This document shows positions 46,941-58,400 of a DNA stretch of 64,000 bases, in pieces. This DNA comes from Muricea muricata. Taxonomy: Eukaryota; Cnidaria; Anthozoa; Malacalcyonacea; Plexauridae. The stretch covers positions 6,281,001 through 6,345,000 of the forward strand of contig OY979727.1 in assembly GCA_963855995.1 (NCBI GenBank), read 5' to 3'. The position numbers and the translations under genes are program-made. Numbering within the stretch: the stretch's first letter is position 1; each line of letters opens with the position of its first letter. Below the pieces are notes generated by a model. That model was not told the DNA's origin, ran no database searches, and saw only the letters and a program-made list of their open reading frames with translations.

Positions 46941-47789
46941 TACCAGGAACACCAAACGCAGATGCGTTTGGCTTTGAAACAGATCCATCCAAATTAAATT
47001 CTTCCGTGTCGCTTGCGAGGGGAAAAACTTCGCTGGTAATTGCGACTGGTTTAACGTTCGAACCTTCATATGTCAAACTTCTTTTACTTGTTTGCAACAC
47101 ATTTTCCTCTACGTCTTTTGCCATTCTTTTAACGGAAACAGGGAGCAACAAGTTGAATTCCCGTGCAATTTCATACTCAATATCTTTGACTTTTTGCAGT
47201 GCATTTTTATATCTCGTCAGTCGTTTGTAACAACTTACTCGACAAATCGCAAATTTGTCGCATCCCACATAATGAGCAAGATCAAGCTTTGTTGCACGCA
47301 AAATCAAGGACGGGATGTCTATATTACTCCTTCCAAACACTCTGATCTTGTCGCGATCATTAGTTAACAAACTTTTGCAGAGAAAACAACACTCTTGACA
47401 ATGTGACAACTTTTTCGGTGTTTCGTTCATAATAATAAATGACCAGAGTAAAGCAATTTCGATAACAATATGACACTCCCCATCGCACAGAGTCCATCGC
47501 ATTCCTTTTTAATCCACGCGTCCACGCGTGGACAATTTCAGGTGTTTACAATAAGCCATTTGATTGGCTTGGCCAAAACGATTGGCTTACGTCATGGGAA
47601 CGAAATACTCGCTCGGGTACGCAGACGCTAATTTTCCGCGGGTGCGGAAATGCGCGTCTGCACCGCAGGCTAGTTTCAGAGGTGCTCGGAATTTAGTTTC
47701 TTGACGAGTCAGTTATAATTTTGTCCACAATTTTTCATTGATTTCAGTAAAGCACTGATATAGCTGTCAGTTAATCATATTTTGAAGTG

Positions 47790-47830
47790 ATGGCATCGTC
47801 TGTTGAAGCAAATTTCCAAACTTTGACATG
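47790..47830 (+). CDS. Possible first exon of an unrecognised gene
   Basis: ATGGCATCGTCTGTTGAAGC starts a short open stretch (MASSVEANFQTLT) that ends at a good donor (ACAT|GTGAGT, about 47829). It faces away from the integrase gene about 360 bp off, the same head-to-head layout as at 34.0-34.5 kb. No downstream exon was identified, so this is tentative. Confidence 0.3.
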
Positions 47831-48756
47831 TGAGTGGGTCGTCAAGAATTAGGCACGATGTTGAATTTACGTTTGACTTAATACTGAAAAATTCAGCTTT
47901 TGCTCCAAAAAGATATTTGTTTCCTGTTATTTCCTATATGTTCATGTTACTTTCGAAACCAATTTTTTTGTTTTATAAATTCCGCTCATAGCCAAAAGTT
48001 TGTTGTGAAACTCGCTACCGGAAAAGTACCTTAAATTACGGTTGTTGTTGAAATGGTCGTGAAAGTGATAAAACATCCACAATCACGCGAGCCGTCAGTG
48101 CAATGATGTCTTTAATACTGTATAAATGTTTTCGTACAGATGGTAAAGATATTTTTCAATTGACTAAAGCGTTTAGTCGATCGATTTCGGTGACATTTTT
48201 GTATTGTTGTTCGAGTACGAGCATTGACTAGTTTGAGTCGAATTTTAAAAAATGAGCCTTTTGCTCCAACATGATTTTAGCTGGAACTTGGCCTTCATGT
48301 TTATATCTACTCACCTGATTTGTTAGCATGCTCTTAAAAATTACGCTAAAAGGTCGTTTAGTCCACTGAAAATGCTTGTGTTCCATGTTTGTTATATGAT
48401 TTTTAAATCTCATGCGTGAATCACGCAATTTCCACGCGTTCACGCAGGCTTATCTGGCGCATGCTCAGACAAATTTCCCAGCTGCTCACAGAGTATAGTA
48501 TACTGTCTATGGTAGCATCAAAACACTGTTCGATTGTCTATTATAGCAATGTTTTCGTCTTTTAACGTGAATTCCCGATTTACGCAGTCTCTTTCACATG
48601 CAAACACGCAGAACATTAACTCTTTCTAACGACATATCTTCTTTAAACAAATTAAAACGATCTAACCTCGAATATGTTGCGCGGTCTTGACTCGCTGTCT
48701 CCCTTCATCTCGAGAATAAATAGTCCTGGCTGGGTCGCAAAATGTAAGCCTCGCTG
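47831..48756. other. Non-coding stretch, nothing recognised
   Basis: No long open frame and no family homology in any frame. Short open stretches have no supporting motif. Confidence 0.45.
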
Positions 48757-49080
<324 letters not shown>

Positions 49081-49338
49081 TGACTTCGATCAACTCACGT
49101 CTAATGATCATGCACGCTAGTATGATATCTGATATACCTACTATACGTCACAGATTAATTATTTGTACTTTACATCTAACATGAAGACCACATAAACGAT
49201 TAACTTCCCTCCACCAGTCTTTGGGCTTGCTTTGTTTTAGTTCCTTTGCTTTGGTTTCATAAACAATATTCCGACATTTTTTTCTCATTCTATTGACTTT
49301 ATTTCGTGGTTGCCTATACAGTGTTTCATATATATCTT

Positions 49339-49473
49339 ATTGAATGGTTTGACATATAATCCGGCCGAGTATTTTACGAGTTTCGAACGTATTTTTCCGA
49401 GCCCTGAGAGGGCGAGGAAAATTGCGAGAAGCGAGTAAAATGCTCGGCCGGATTATATGTCAAACCATTCAAT
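49339..49473. mobile_element. Foldback element (MITE-like)
   Basis: Arms of ~50 bp: ATTGAATGGTTTGACATATA...CGGCCGAG on the left is mirrored by CTCGGCCGGATTATATGTC...ATTCAAT on the right. A GAGCCCTGAGAGGGCGAGG core lies at the centre. No coding content. Confidence 0.85.
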
Positions 49474-50299
49474 GGGGTTTTTATTATATGACATGCCTGA
49501 AAAAGAACTTTTCCTTCGTTTTTTGGAGGATTAGCATGTATGTGGCCTTGTGAACGGCAAATTATTTCAAGTGAAATGAGAATAACAATAAAACAAGTTG
49601 CGATTTGCACACTAAATAAGGAAAAACCGTTTACACTGACATCATCATTCTTTAATCTGATTGGATAAAATATTACAAATACAAAAACCTGTCAACAAGT
49701 TTTACATTTTTCATTTTGACTGCAAAAGGTTATATTTTTGCTTCGTCTATACCAGAAAGACCGGTATAGACGAGGGCAAATATGGCTTTTACCGTGTAAT
49801 CCGCTCTCAGATTTTTCGTGTTCTCGTGACCTTATTTGGTAAAATGGCGTCATTGTCATATAATAATACCCTGTACAAAGGCCTTTTGCCTTTTCTGAAT
49901 TAAGCGTTTTTGGTTCGAGTTCATCCATGGTCGATCATTCATCCTTACCTTAGCTGCTTTCAACGGGGCTAGGGAATTTAGTCCATAATTAACGATATCT
50001 GTAAATGTAGTTAAATTCTATTCACAAGTGAAATCTGGGTTTATGACAAAGTCCCAGGAAATTTCGCCATAAAAACTAGCAAGACGTCCTATACTACTGG
50101 GTCTTTTATCTCGTAGATATTTTACTTGTGTTGATTGTTCCTCCTTAACCCGGGTCTTCGGCGAAACCCGTACTGTGACATGGTCAGAAAGACCCAATAG
50201 TGGAGTACGAGTTGGGTTCTCATAATACTCGGCTAGGTTGGTTAAGACTAAGTCCAACTTGTTGAAGCCCCGAGTTGGAATGTTTACAATTTGTTTTAA

Positions 50300-51853
50300 G
50301 GTGGCTCGATAGGAAAAAAAATTGAGAGAAATCAAATTTTTTAAAAACAATATTTTTGAAAGTTTAAGCACTAATCTTACATATACAATTGGTTTTATAA
50401 ATAATATGAACGTGTTTCCAGTCATTTGATGGGTTTTATAAAATGCACTATCATGTTTTGCACTGGTAACCAAGGAAACCGCATCTGTTTTTTTCAAAAT
50501 AACCCTATCAAATGGCTTAAAACACTGGTTTTTATGGTGATTTTGTGAAAGCAGCGCTACTACAAAGAAGACTGGTAAGTAGATGTAATTGCATTGCCTG
50601 GTTACCAAATCAAAATTCAAATTGAGAGAGAAAGCTTGAAAACAAATTTGTTTGAGTTGTTTTTTGGTTAGAAATGCCAGATAAAAAGAAATTTATTCGA
50701 TCGAAAGGAAAGTAACGACAGTTTTATATGGAAACCGTCATGTCAAAGTCGAAAAATTACATAATTCTGAAGCTTCTAAGGAGAAGAAAATCGCTTAGAC
50801 AAGCACGTCAAATGTGACTGCTTCTTCAGACGAACGCGCTTCAGATGTATCAAGTGCGGATGAAGAAGATTCTACTGATGGATTTCGACTTATAGGCATA
50901 ACTATTTTGATGTCTATTTTCTACACCTTTCTATGCTCTAAATGTAAGTCGGCTCAGATTGTTATGAAAGAAGATATAACAGCAAAGATGGGACTTGTGT
51001 CACAACTTTCGCTAGAGTGTTCTTCTGAAAAGTGTTCTTACTTTATGAATTTTTATACATCAAGTCGGGTAAATAATACATCTAAAGCCTTTGAAGCAAA
51101 TAGAAGGGTTGTGTTGGCAAGGAGAAACATTGGAGATGGTCACCATGGAAAACTTAGGGATCAAACCCAGATGTCAGACCAAGAAGTGTCTCAAGAAAAT
51201 AGACTATGACCCGTCTGCGCCATTCCGTGCGAAAGAGCTCTGACAAGCATAAAAACAAAAAAAAGATCAGACAGACAAAAAAGGGCTATACTGACAACCT
51301 GTCTGAAAAGGAAGGTACCCAGCATGAAGCTGGGGTATTTTAAGCCCTTAAACCTGAACTGGTTAGTTATACCAAACTTTGCGACTGATTTTCTCAATTT
51401 GTCATTTTCGGACCTTTTTAGAATTAGTTTTTGTGATTTCTGAAAAACTATAGAAGCTATTGACCTGAAATTTTCACTGGGTATTCATGTGCCTATTAGT
51501 CATGCAAGGAACTAGGATTTTTGAGTTTGGACCTACCAAACACAAGTTATAGACATTTTGGTCAATGAACTTAGGACGTTTTGCTTTACTGTTATTCAGG
51601 GTGCAAAATTTTTATGAATGCATGGCCATATCTGCTTGATTCTAGTTCCTTGCATAGCCCAAGACTTAGTTATAAAAGTAGGCATTAGTAGTAAGACTCC
51701 TACACTCATGCAATTCAATCAATTTACACCAATTTTTTTATGGTGAATGTCCTAAGTGTGTCACTTGTGCCCACCAAAATTAATATCATTCCATGGGTTC
51801 TTTGGTGATAAAACATGCTATCAAAATTAGTCGATTTTTCCTATCGAGCCACC
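50300..51853 (+). mobile_element. TTAA-flanked DNA transposon, Kolobok/Mutator-like, decayed
   Basis: 1554 bp with inverted ends GGTGGCTCGATAGGAAAAA and TTTTTCCTATCGAGCCACC, flanked by TTAA on both sides (50296-50299 and 51854-51857). It carries a fragment of a Mutator-like transposase N-terminal region. TTAA duplications are typical of piggyBac and Kolobok; the protein is not piggyBac, so Kolobok is my best guess. Confidence 0.78.
50814..51209 (+). pseudogene. Mutator-like transposase fragment
   Basis: 131 codons, of which FRLIGITIL, SKCKSAQIVMKEDITAKMGL, QLSLECSSEKCSY and FEANRRVVLARRNIGDGHHG match the N-terminal zinc and helical region of the Mutator-like transposase family found in many cnidarian and arthropod proteins. 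The catalytic domain is missing. It lies inside the TTAA-flanked element, whose remaining ~600 bp show no further homology. Confidence 0.65.
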
Positions 51854-52202
51854 TTAATTAAAATTGTCGTGTGAGACAATGGATAGGATGTTTGTTGAAA
51901 TCTCTAGCAATAATCAAGCCACAGTCGGGGTATTTCGTACGAACTGTTTATGTATAAGCAGAACCCACCATGCTCTCTCTCCTTTCTATCACGTCGAAAT
52001 ACCTTAAAATCGCTAATTCAAATTACGTCGTCGGGTATTTTATCTTTTAACCAAGTTTCTGTGATAAAAACCAGATCGACATTACTGTTCTTTAACACTT
52101 GTGCGAGCTCATCAGTCTTGAGAACCAAAGACATTACGTTAGATAACATGAGGGAAGAGACAAAGTGGCGACTAGATTTCTCATCACTCTTTTGTATGAC
52201 TA

Positions 52203-52440
52203 CACAGCAAAAAACGCACATCCTGTTCTGGCCTGATGAAAACAGCATTGAACAATGTTGTGCTGCCCACATTGTTCAGGGTTGTCAACAATATTGTTCA
52301 ACATTGTTACACCTGTTTGCAGGCTAATTCAGGCTCATCGACTTGTTCAGTGTTGTTGACAACCTTGAACAATGTGGGCAGCACAGCATTGTTCAATTCT
52401 GTTTTGACAAGCCTGAACAGGTTGTGCATTTTTTGCTGTG
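52203..52440. mobile_element. Mariner-type MITE with TA duplication
   Basis: 238 bp foldback with ends CACAGCAAAAAACGCACA and TGTGCATTTTTTGCTGTG, flanked by TA (52201-52202 and 52441-52442). Long inner arms carry AACAATGTTGTGCTGCCCAC and its reverse complement. It is inserted in the LINE fragment. Confidence 0.85.
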
Positions 52441-52500
52441 TATACTGTTTCTAGGGTTATGGCCAGAGGGCTTGTAATTTCGTTGTATAACAGGATTGGG

Positions 52501-53183
52501 TGAGTCGCTAAATTTGAGGGGATTATCTAATAATAATAGCTGAACCATTTAATCTTTTGATCTTTCCACTTGCGATGTGTAGTTGACCAATTGTAACCAT
52601 GGTGCTTTGCGAGAGCTGTGTAACCTCCTCTGTAGAGAATATTCACTTCTGCTTCATATCATGCTGTTGTGTCAATCGTACTGTCTTGGGTGACTGCAGG
52701 TAAGACCATAGGGTATAAGACCGAAGGGCGAGGCGCTGAACTATCTGTGGGTAAACCTCAAAAGTTGAAAAAAGCTAATACTAGTGTAGTATACGGTTTT
52801 TGTGGGTAGCCGCGCGTGCGCAGCTAACCACTATGTTATACCCGAAAAGTGTCCGGTATGCAAACTCCAATCGGCGATCGTCGATTTCACGAATAGTTGT
52901 CGATCACGCATTCGTTGTAACTTTCGGAAAATATCGTAATGCGCATGGAATTGACATTTTATATTTCGATAATTCGTGTTTCCCACAACACGCGAACGTT
53001 TGTACAGTGGTTCCTGGCAATTTATTTCATATTTAACTAAAAGTAGGCGATATTTTGTATTTGAAATATTAATTTTATTTATTTCAATCGCTCATTGTCT
53101 GCTGTGGTGGAATATTTTGATCGCAATTTAGGATATATACCGAGCGTACAAATATATTGCCACGAGGCAAACTTGCCTGCACT
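52501..53183. other. Non-coding stretch, nothing recognised
   Basis: No long frame with homology. Some CG-containing sequence around 52790-52960 stands out from the AT-rich surroundings but has no recognisable feature. Confidence 0.4.
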
Positions 53184-53320
53184 GTATCAAACTATCAGCA
53201 AGCCACTGTGCCACTGCTATCAAACTATCAGCAAGCCACTGCTATCAAACTATCAGCAAGCCACTGTGCCACTGCTATCAAACTATTAGCAAGTCACTGT
53301 GCCACTGCTATCAAACTATA
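53184..53320 (+). repeat. Minisatellite of ~26- and 33-bp units
   Basis: ATCAAACTATCAGCAAGCCACTG repeats five times, with an extra TGCCACTG in some copies. No coding role is likely. Confidence 0.9.
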
Positions 53321-55458
53321 TTTTCGAGGAACAAACTTTTTTAAAGTTAGCTGTATATAAAATTAACATAAAGATTAACAACCATTTAGCTTAGTTTACT
53401 TGTTGAAATTATCAACTACTTTCCTCAGGTAAGTGAGGTTTCCCTCTATTTATCAATTCTACCGAGTTCTATTTCCAACACCCTTTTCCCTTACTGCTAT
53501 TGTCCCATGTGTAATATTTCTTCTTTTTAATAGGAGCAACACAACTACTTTTCAACTTCCAGTTATTACTGTATGTACTGGGTTGTATCAAAGATTGCTT
53601 CAGATATGCCATGCAGTAGTATAGGTAATCACACAGAAATTATAGGTAATCAAGCAGAAATTATAGGTAATCACATGAAATGGAGTGTGATTAATGATTA
53701 ACACTACACATGATTCTTGAAGAATATGTCAAAATCCCACAAGCCGCTAGGGTGTGTAACATTAGTGATTATTATATCATGATAAAATTTATTTACTGCC
53801 GTTATGCAAGTAATGACATAATTGCACACCTCTTGGCTCAAATTTGATGATGCTCCAATAGTAATCTAGTATCATTTAACAGGGATCTTATTACCTAATG
53901 AGACTCTAAACAACTCTCGGTGCAGACTTTAAACAACTCTCGGTGCTGATGACTGTTGTTCATCAATGCGTTTACAGCATCATTGTAATTAATCCACTCA
54001 ATATAATATGGAAGGATATAAATTAACAAAGAATTGGCCTAGATAATTGAAGAAAGCAAATATTCTGTAGCTATACTAAGCATGCCCACAAATGTCTGTG
54101 TAATGATGTACAACCTGGCTGGATCAATGTGCGTGTTGAAGACCCTGCAGAACACAGTACCTGAGATCACCTGATCATCAACGCGAGCAAATAAGCCAAC
54201 AACTGCATGCAGATTATCGGAGAAGGAACAATCTCCATGCAGAAAGTTATTGGCGGTTTATTGACAAGGCCCAAAAATTCCACTCCACTTCCAATTAATA
54301 ATGTTACAAATAAAAAATTTAAAAGGACAATAAAACTGTCCCAAGCTCCTGGGAATATGGTGTCAAAATCACTCAAGTGTAATCCAATGAACACATTGAA
54401 CAAATCACACAAAAAGCAAATAGATCTAAAAAACTAGGCAACTTTGTGCTAAAGTTTTGAGGAGTGGGCCTTCCAAACAAGCTGTGCGTTCATACTGGAT
54501 GTATGTTTCTTTAAGCTAAGTTATTCCATACGAAAGGATGACAAAATTACGAATTTTGTTGAACGTCATATGACCTTTCATGGCGCATCAAAATGTAAAA
54601 TGTCTCAAAGCTTCTATCCTTTAAATCCAAACTTAATGCCTATGTATGTGGATGTGTGCCGCCATCCTGGAACCTTACTCCTAGTTTCTTGCATGTTAAA
54701 TTATTAGTATTGTAATAATTGTCCAACATGTCATTTATGTGTCTACTTCTTCTATTTTGTTTCAGTTCTCTACATTCTCTCTCTTATAAAAAATAGTGTA
54801 TATGTGCAAATCACACTCTTAAAATTGAAATGGTAGCTATGATGATATAGATACTAGATAGGTTCTCTACATGGTGTATTTCAGCTTCATTATTAAATCT
54901 ACTGGTTTAACTGTTCGTTTAACTATGTCCAATGTATATGTTTAGCAGCGCACATTTTGTCGGGGGAGTTGCGCGACGTTGGTGCATTGCGGTGTAGATT
55001 AACTACAACACCTTTACTTCCTTATACCTTACGTGGAGTTTTTTTTGCTAAATCTAGACTAGCATGCACCTATTTAAAAAAAATTTTTTGCCTTCATCAA
55101 ACAAGGCATTCCAATTAGCCTAGATTTGAGCATAACCTGCATAATTTCGATCACGTGTCTTTAATTTAACATAGTTACACTGCTTACACATGAACAAGGG
55201 TCTTGGCTTATTTCGCTGAGGCTACCCACTTGTACGCTACGCGTACCTATTTTTTTCTTTAGAAAGTTTTCAAGGTTTTGAATATAAATCGCAGGTAACT
55301 TTTAAAACTTCATTTAAGGAATTTTGAATAACCAAGGAATTTTGGAGCTTACTCTAAGGAATCTCAAAATTCAGTTGTGAGAGCGGTGCGAGACTCAACA
55401 AATATTCAGTTATCAGTTGTTCACCTATATTTAATAATTTCTGACATTCTGTAAAAAT
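53321..55458. other. Non-coding stretch upstream of the gene at 55459
   Basis: Short tandem copies of TATAGGTAATCA (53622-53672) and of AACAACTCTCGGTGCAGAC (about 53910-53950) are visible. A 76-codon frame at 54207-54437 is basic and unrecognised, and I do not call it. The 500 bp before 55459 probably include the promoter, with GCGCGACG-type CpG sequence near 54970, but no defined element is visible. Confidence 0.4.
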
Positions 55459-58400
55459 ATGTCTCACGGCGGCAAATACACGGCAGTAGAATTGGACGAA
55501 AAGAAATCCAAAAAGGGAACCGGTGACTTGGAGCTGCCGTTTGACGAGGAATTTTGGTCGAAGGTCAGTGTTTGTTTTGACTATAGACGGCTACAGATGT
55601 GTTTGAAGCAAATATTATAAAAATTAATAACAGTTTGACTTGGCAGTCTCAACTTATGGAAGTTTATATTCTTATCAGTAATTGCTTAAGTGAAATTGAT
55701 TGGTGTTGTAACTGTCACATTGGTTTTTGACATGGCTTTTGTCGTTATCTTAGATTGATTTGTGCTAGAATATTAATTTAGACAATTGGGTATAAATATT
55801 TAGCAGTTAACATAATTAATTCACACTAGACTGTTCTAAGTAAATTATTTAAAACAAAGTTAATTATAATATATAAATTGGATTCAGGAAAGTTAGTTGA
55901 TGGTCAATTTATTTTGTGATATTGTGTGATGGTAAAAAGGATCTTTAGGCATTTATTGCTACATGCAGCAAAAATATGCATGTTTTTAAAACTATTGGCA
56001 TTTTATATTTTGCAAACATTTTTGTAAGACGTCTTTATATTGTGGATTAATTTGCATGTGAATAAAATTTTGAATTTGAGTAAATGTTTTTGGTTATGAT
56101 ATCAGTTTAAAGCCACTTCTTTGTAGGGGCATGTCGATGCTGCAAGGGTGGCAGGTCCAATACAATTTGACAGGAGGGGGAAGAAGTTATCAATAAGTTA
56201 TATGCTTTCTATTAAAAGCTCTTTAAATAAAGTCTATGAGAATACTTGACTTTATCTTGTGATGTGTGATGTGCTAGAAAACTTTTCTTTTTTGGAGAGG
56301 GGGGTGCACATTACTGCACACTTGGAAATAATAATAATTCTAACATCTGAGGAAAATTACATTTTTTATCAGACACATACTATACAAGTAATTAATGTTT
56401 TTATTCGTGTAATGGTAAGAATATTTTTATTCCGTGAGAGATGGAATGTTCCATTCAACTCAGGTATTGCCTCAATGAATGGAACATTCCATCTTTCAGT
56501 GAATGAAAATATTCTTACCATTGCACGAATAAAAACATTCATTATTTGTGTTATGTAATATCATAATGATTAAAATCTGGTTGTGTAATTGGCCGCTCAT
56601 GTTTTCATGCAAAGGAATTCATGCGATTTACAGCGTATTTTACTTGTTTCATAGTGTTTTTGGCATAAGAATCATCAATAAGTTCACACATACTTGCGTA
56701 TATGAGTATCGAGGGCTTATGGATATGTCTATAGTATTGCTTTGACGTTTTATAATTATAAAAGCAACTATGAAGGTATGAATCAACCGATGTGTAAATA
56801 GTGTGCGTTCACAGATTTTCGTAACTTGATCACTGACATGATTGATAAATCAAGTGTAACATGAGCTGTCATATAACTGTATATCATTCTACAGGGTGTA
56901 TCAAAAAAAATTGAACAGATTTTAAATCGCTCTCAATTTTGCAAAAAAGCTTTTGGTGTCAATTTTTTTACACATGCAGATCACTTAGATATTTGTGATG
57001 TAGAACAATAAAAAAAATTTCATGAACTCAAATATTGTAAGCCAGGGGGGTTGTTTTTTCCAATAAACTAGAAATGGGTTGCGCACGAAATTTGAATGCT
57101 TAAACGTAATTTTGAGTTAGTAGGTGGAAAATGTGTTAGGCGTTCTTTTCCTGTTCAAAATTTCAGAAAAATTGGTTAAGTGTAAGCCCTTCAAAATATT
57201 GCGCGAACTTTCATTTTATTATAATAATTGGCCTTGTGCGTTATTAATTTATGCTTTTTACTAATTTGCATATTGCTATTTCTTTTTTGCTCCCTAGAGA
57301 CATTTAATTAAATTTAGAACGTTTCGTGAGAAAAATATTTTATATGGAACATTTCGTTAATTTATAATTTACAATTTCTACACTTTGTTCAACATTTACA
57401 CGCAACTTTCTGTTTAACTACAGACATTCAGGAGTAAGTTCCTAAGCATATTAGTCCTCAACATGTCCTCCATTACGCTGTGAACAAACACGCACCCTCC
57501 GAAGCATGTCAAAAACAGCACGTCTAACGAGTGCTCTATCTTGGCGAAGGGTATTAATTTCGTGCCGAATTCGTTGCTCTAACTCTTCGAGATTTGCAGG
57601 CGGTGTTTGATAAACCTTGCTCTTCAAATAGCCCCAGAGAAAGAAGTCAAGTGGAGTAAGGTCTGGCGATCTAGGTGGCCATTCGACAGCATGATTCAAT
57701 GCAATAACGCGATCTCCAAATAACTCCGCTAGACGATCTGTGACGAATCTTCTTCTATGCGGAGGTGCACCATCCTGTGCCCACCAAATTCGTCGAAACT
57801 GATTGTTTCTTCGACCACGATAACGTCGCAGTTGTCTCAATGCTGGGACTATCTCTTCGTCTATCATATTCAAATAATCCTCTCCATCGATACTTTGTCT
57901 GAAGAAAAACGGACCAATAATGGTCCCGTTTCCCATTAAACCAACCCACACCGTCAGTTTATGCCGATCATCGTTTCGCACATATTCGAAATCTAAGGGA
58001 TGCTCTCCTCGTGCACAATATTCTCGAATATCGTGTGTATTTACGGATGCATTTAGCGAAAATCCCGATTCATCACCAATGATCAAATCGTCGAGAAAGC
58101 GCTCGTTCTTGTCAAGAAGCCACTGACAAAACCTGAATCGTCGGGGAAGATCGCCAGGAAGAAGTTGATGCCGTCTTATCATTTGATAAAGGTGAAAATG
58201 TAAGTCTAGGCGAGTTATTCGATTAAACGTAGCAGACGACAAACCAAGGCCGTTTCGACGACAGCTAATTCGTATTTCGGGAGCCTCACCACGAGCTTCT
58301 TCGATTGCATTACGCACCGCTTCAATGTTTTCCGCACTTCTTGCAGTTCTGTTACGACCAGATCGTCCCTTGTTTAAATTTAAGCTAGTTCCTGTGATGG

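Larger units (their letters stand above)
45350..47430 (-). pseudogene. Integrase-core (rva_4-type) gene, degenerate and cut off
   Basis: Minus-strand exons: 47430-46944 starts MNETPKK and has spaced Cys pairs (CQECCFLC, CDKFAICRVSCYK) suggesting an N-terminal zinc module. Next, 46427-46226 has a helical module (FVQRFLSRKGSSIKDLSEHL, FSTRSIERFC). The third, about 45700-45367, has VYGRKMMKGYLES, PYHADYHGHKLHIDQNEKLV and VTHVCAIDGFSRYITAHSTM. The last two peptides carry the first two catalytic-type Asp residues of an integrase core found in many cnidarian and other metazoan genomes. TAA codons at 46232-46230 and 45654-45652 interrupt the frame. The core's C-terminal half is absent: a GT donor near 45366 leads into the ~190-bp satellite. 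I call it a pseudogene. A host or transposon role for the family is unsettled. Confidence 0.72.
49690..52500 (-). mobile_element. LINE endonuclease fragment, broken by two insertions
   Basis: On the minus strand from about 52500: LMLSNVMSLVLKTDELAQVL and VFITETWLKD (endonuclease N-terminus), interrupted upstream by a TA-flanked MITE. After FNKHPIH the sequence is cut by a TTAA element and resumes with QIVNIPTRGFNKLDLVLTNL and LSDHVTV, then a linker ending APLKAAKVRMNDRPWMN (about 49940). Removing the TTAA element restores one reading frame at the junction, so the insertion came later. Stops and shifts elsewhere show that it is a dead fragment without RT. Confidence 0.8.

Noticed and set aside
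46795..46943. C-terminal extension of the integrase first exon into the 182-bp duplication
   Set aside because: A splice donor (G|GTAAATG at 46943) precedes it and the extension is simply read-through into repeated intron DNA.
54207..54437. 76-codon plus-strand frame
   Set aside because: Basic composition and lack of splice signals or homology give no support beyond an open frame.
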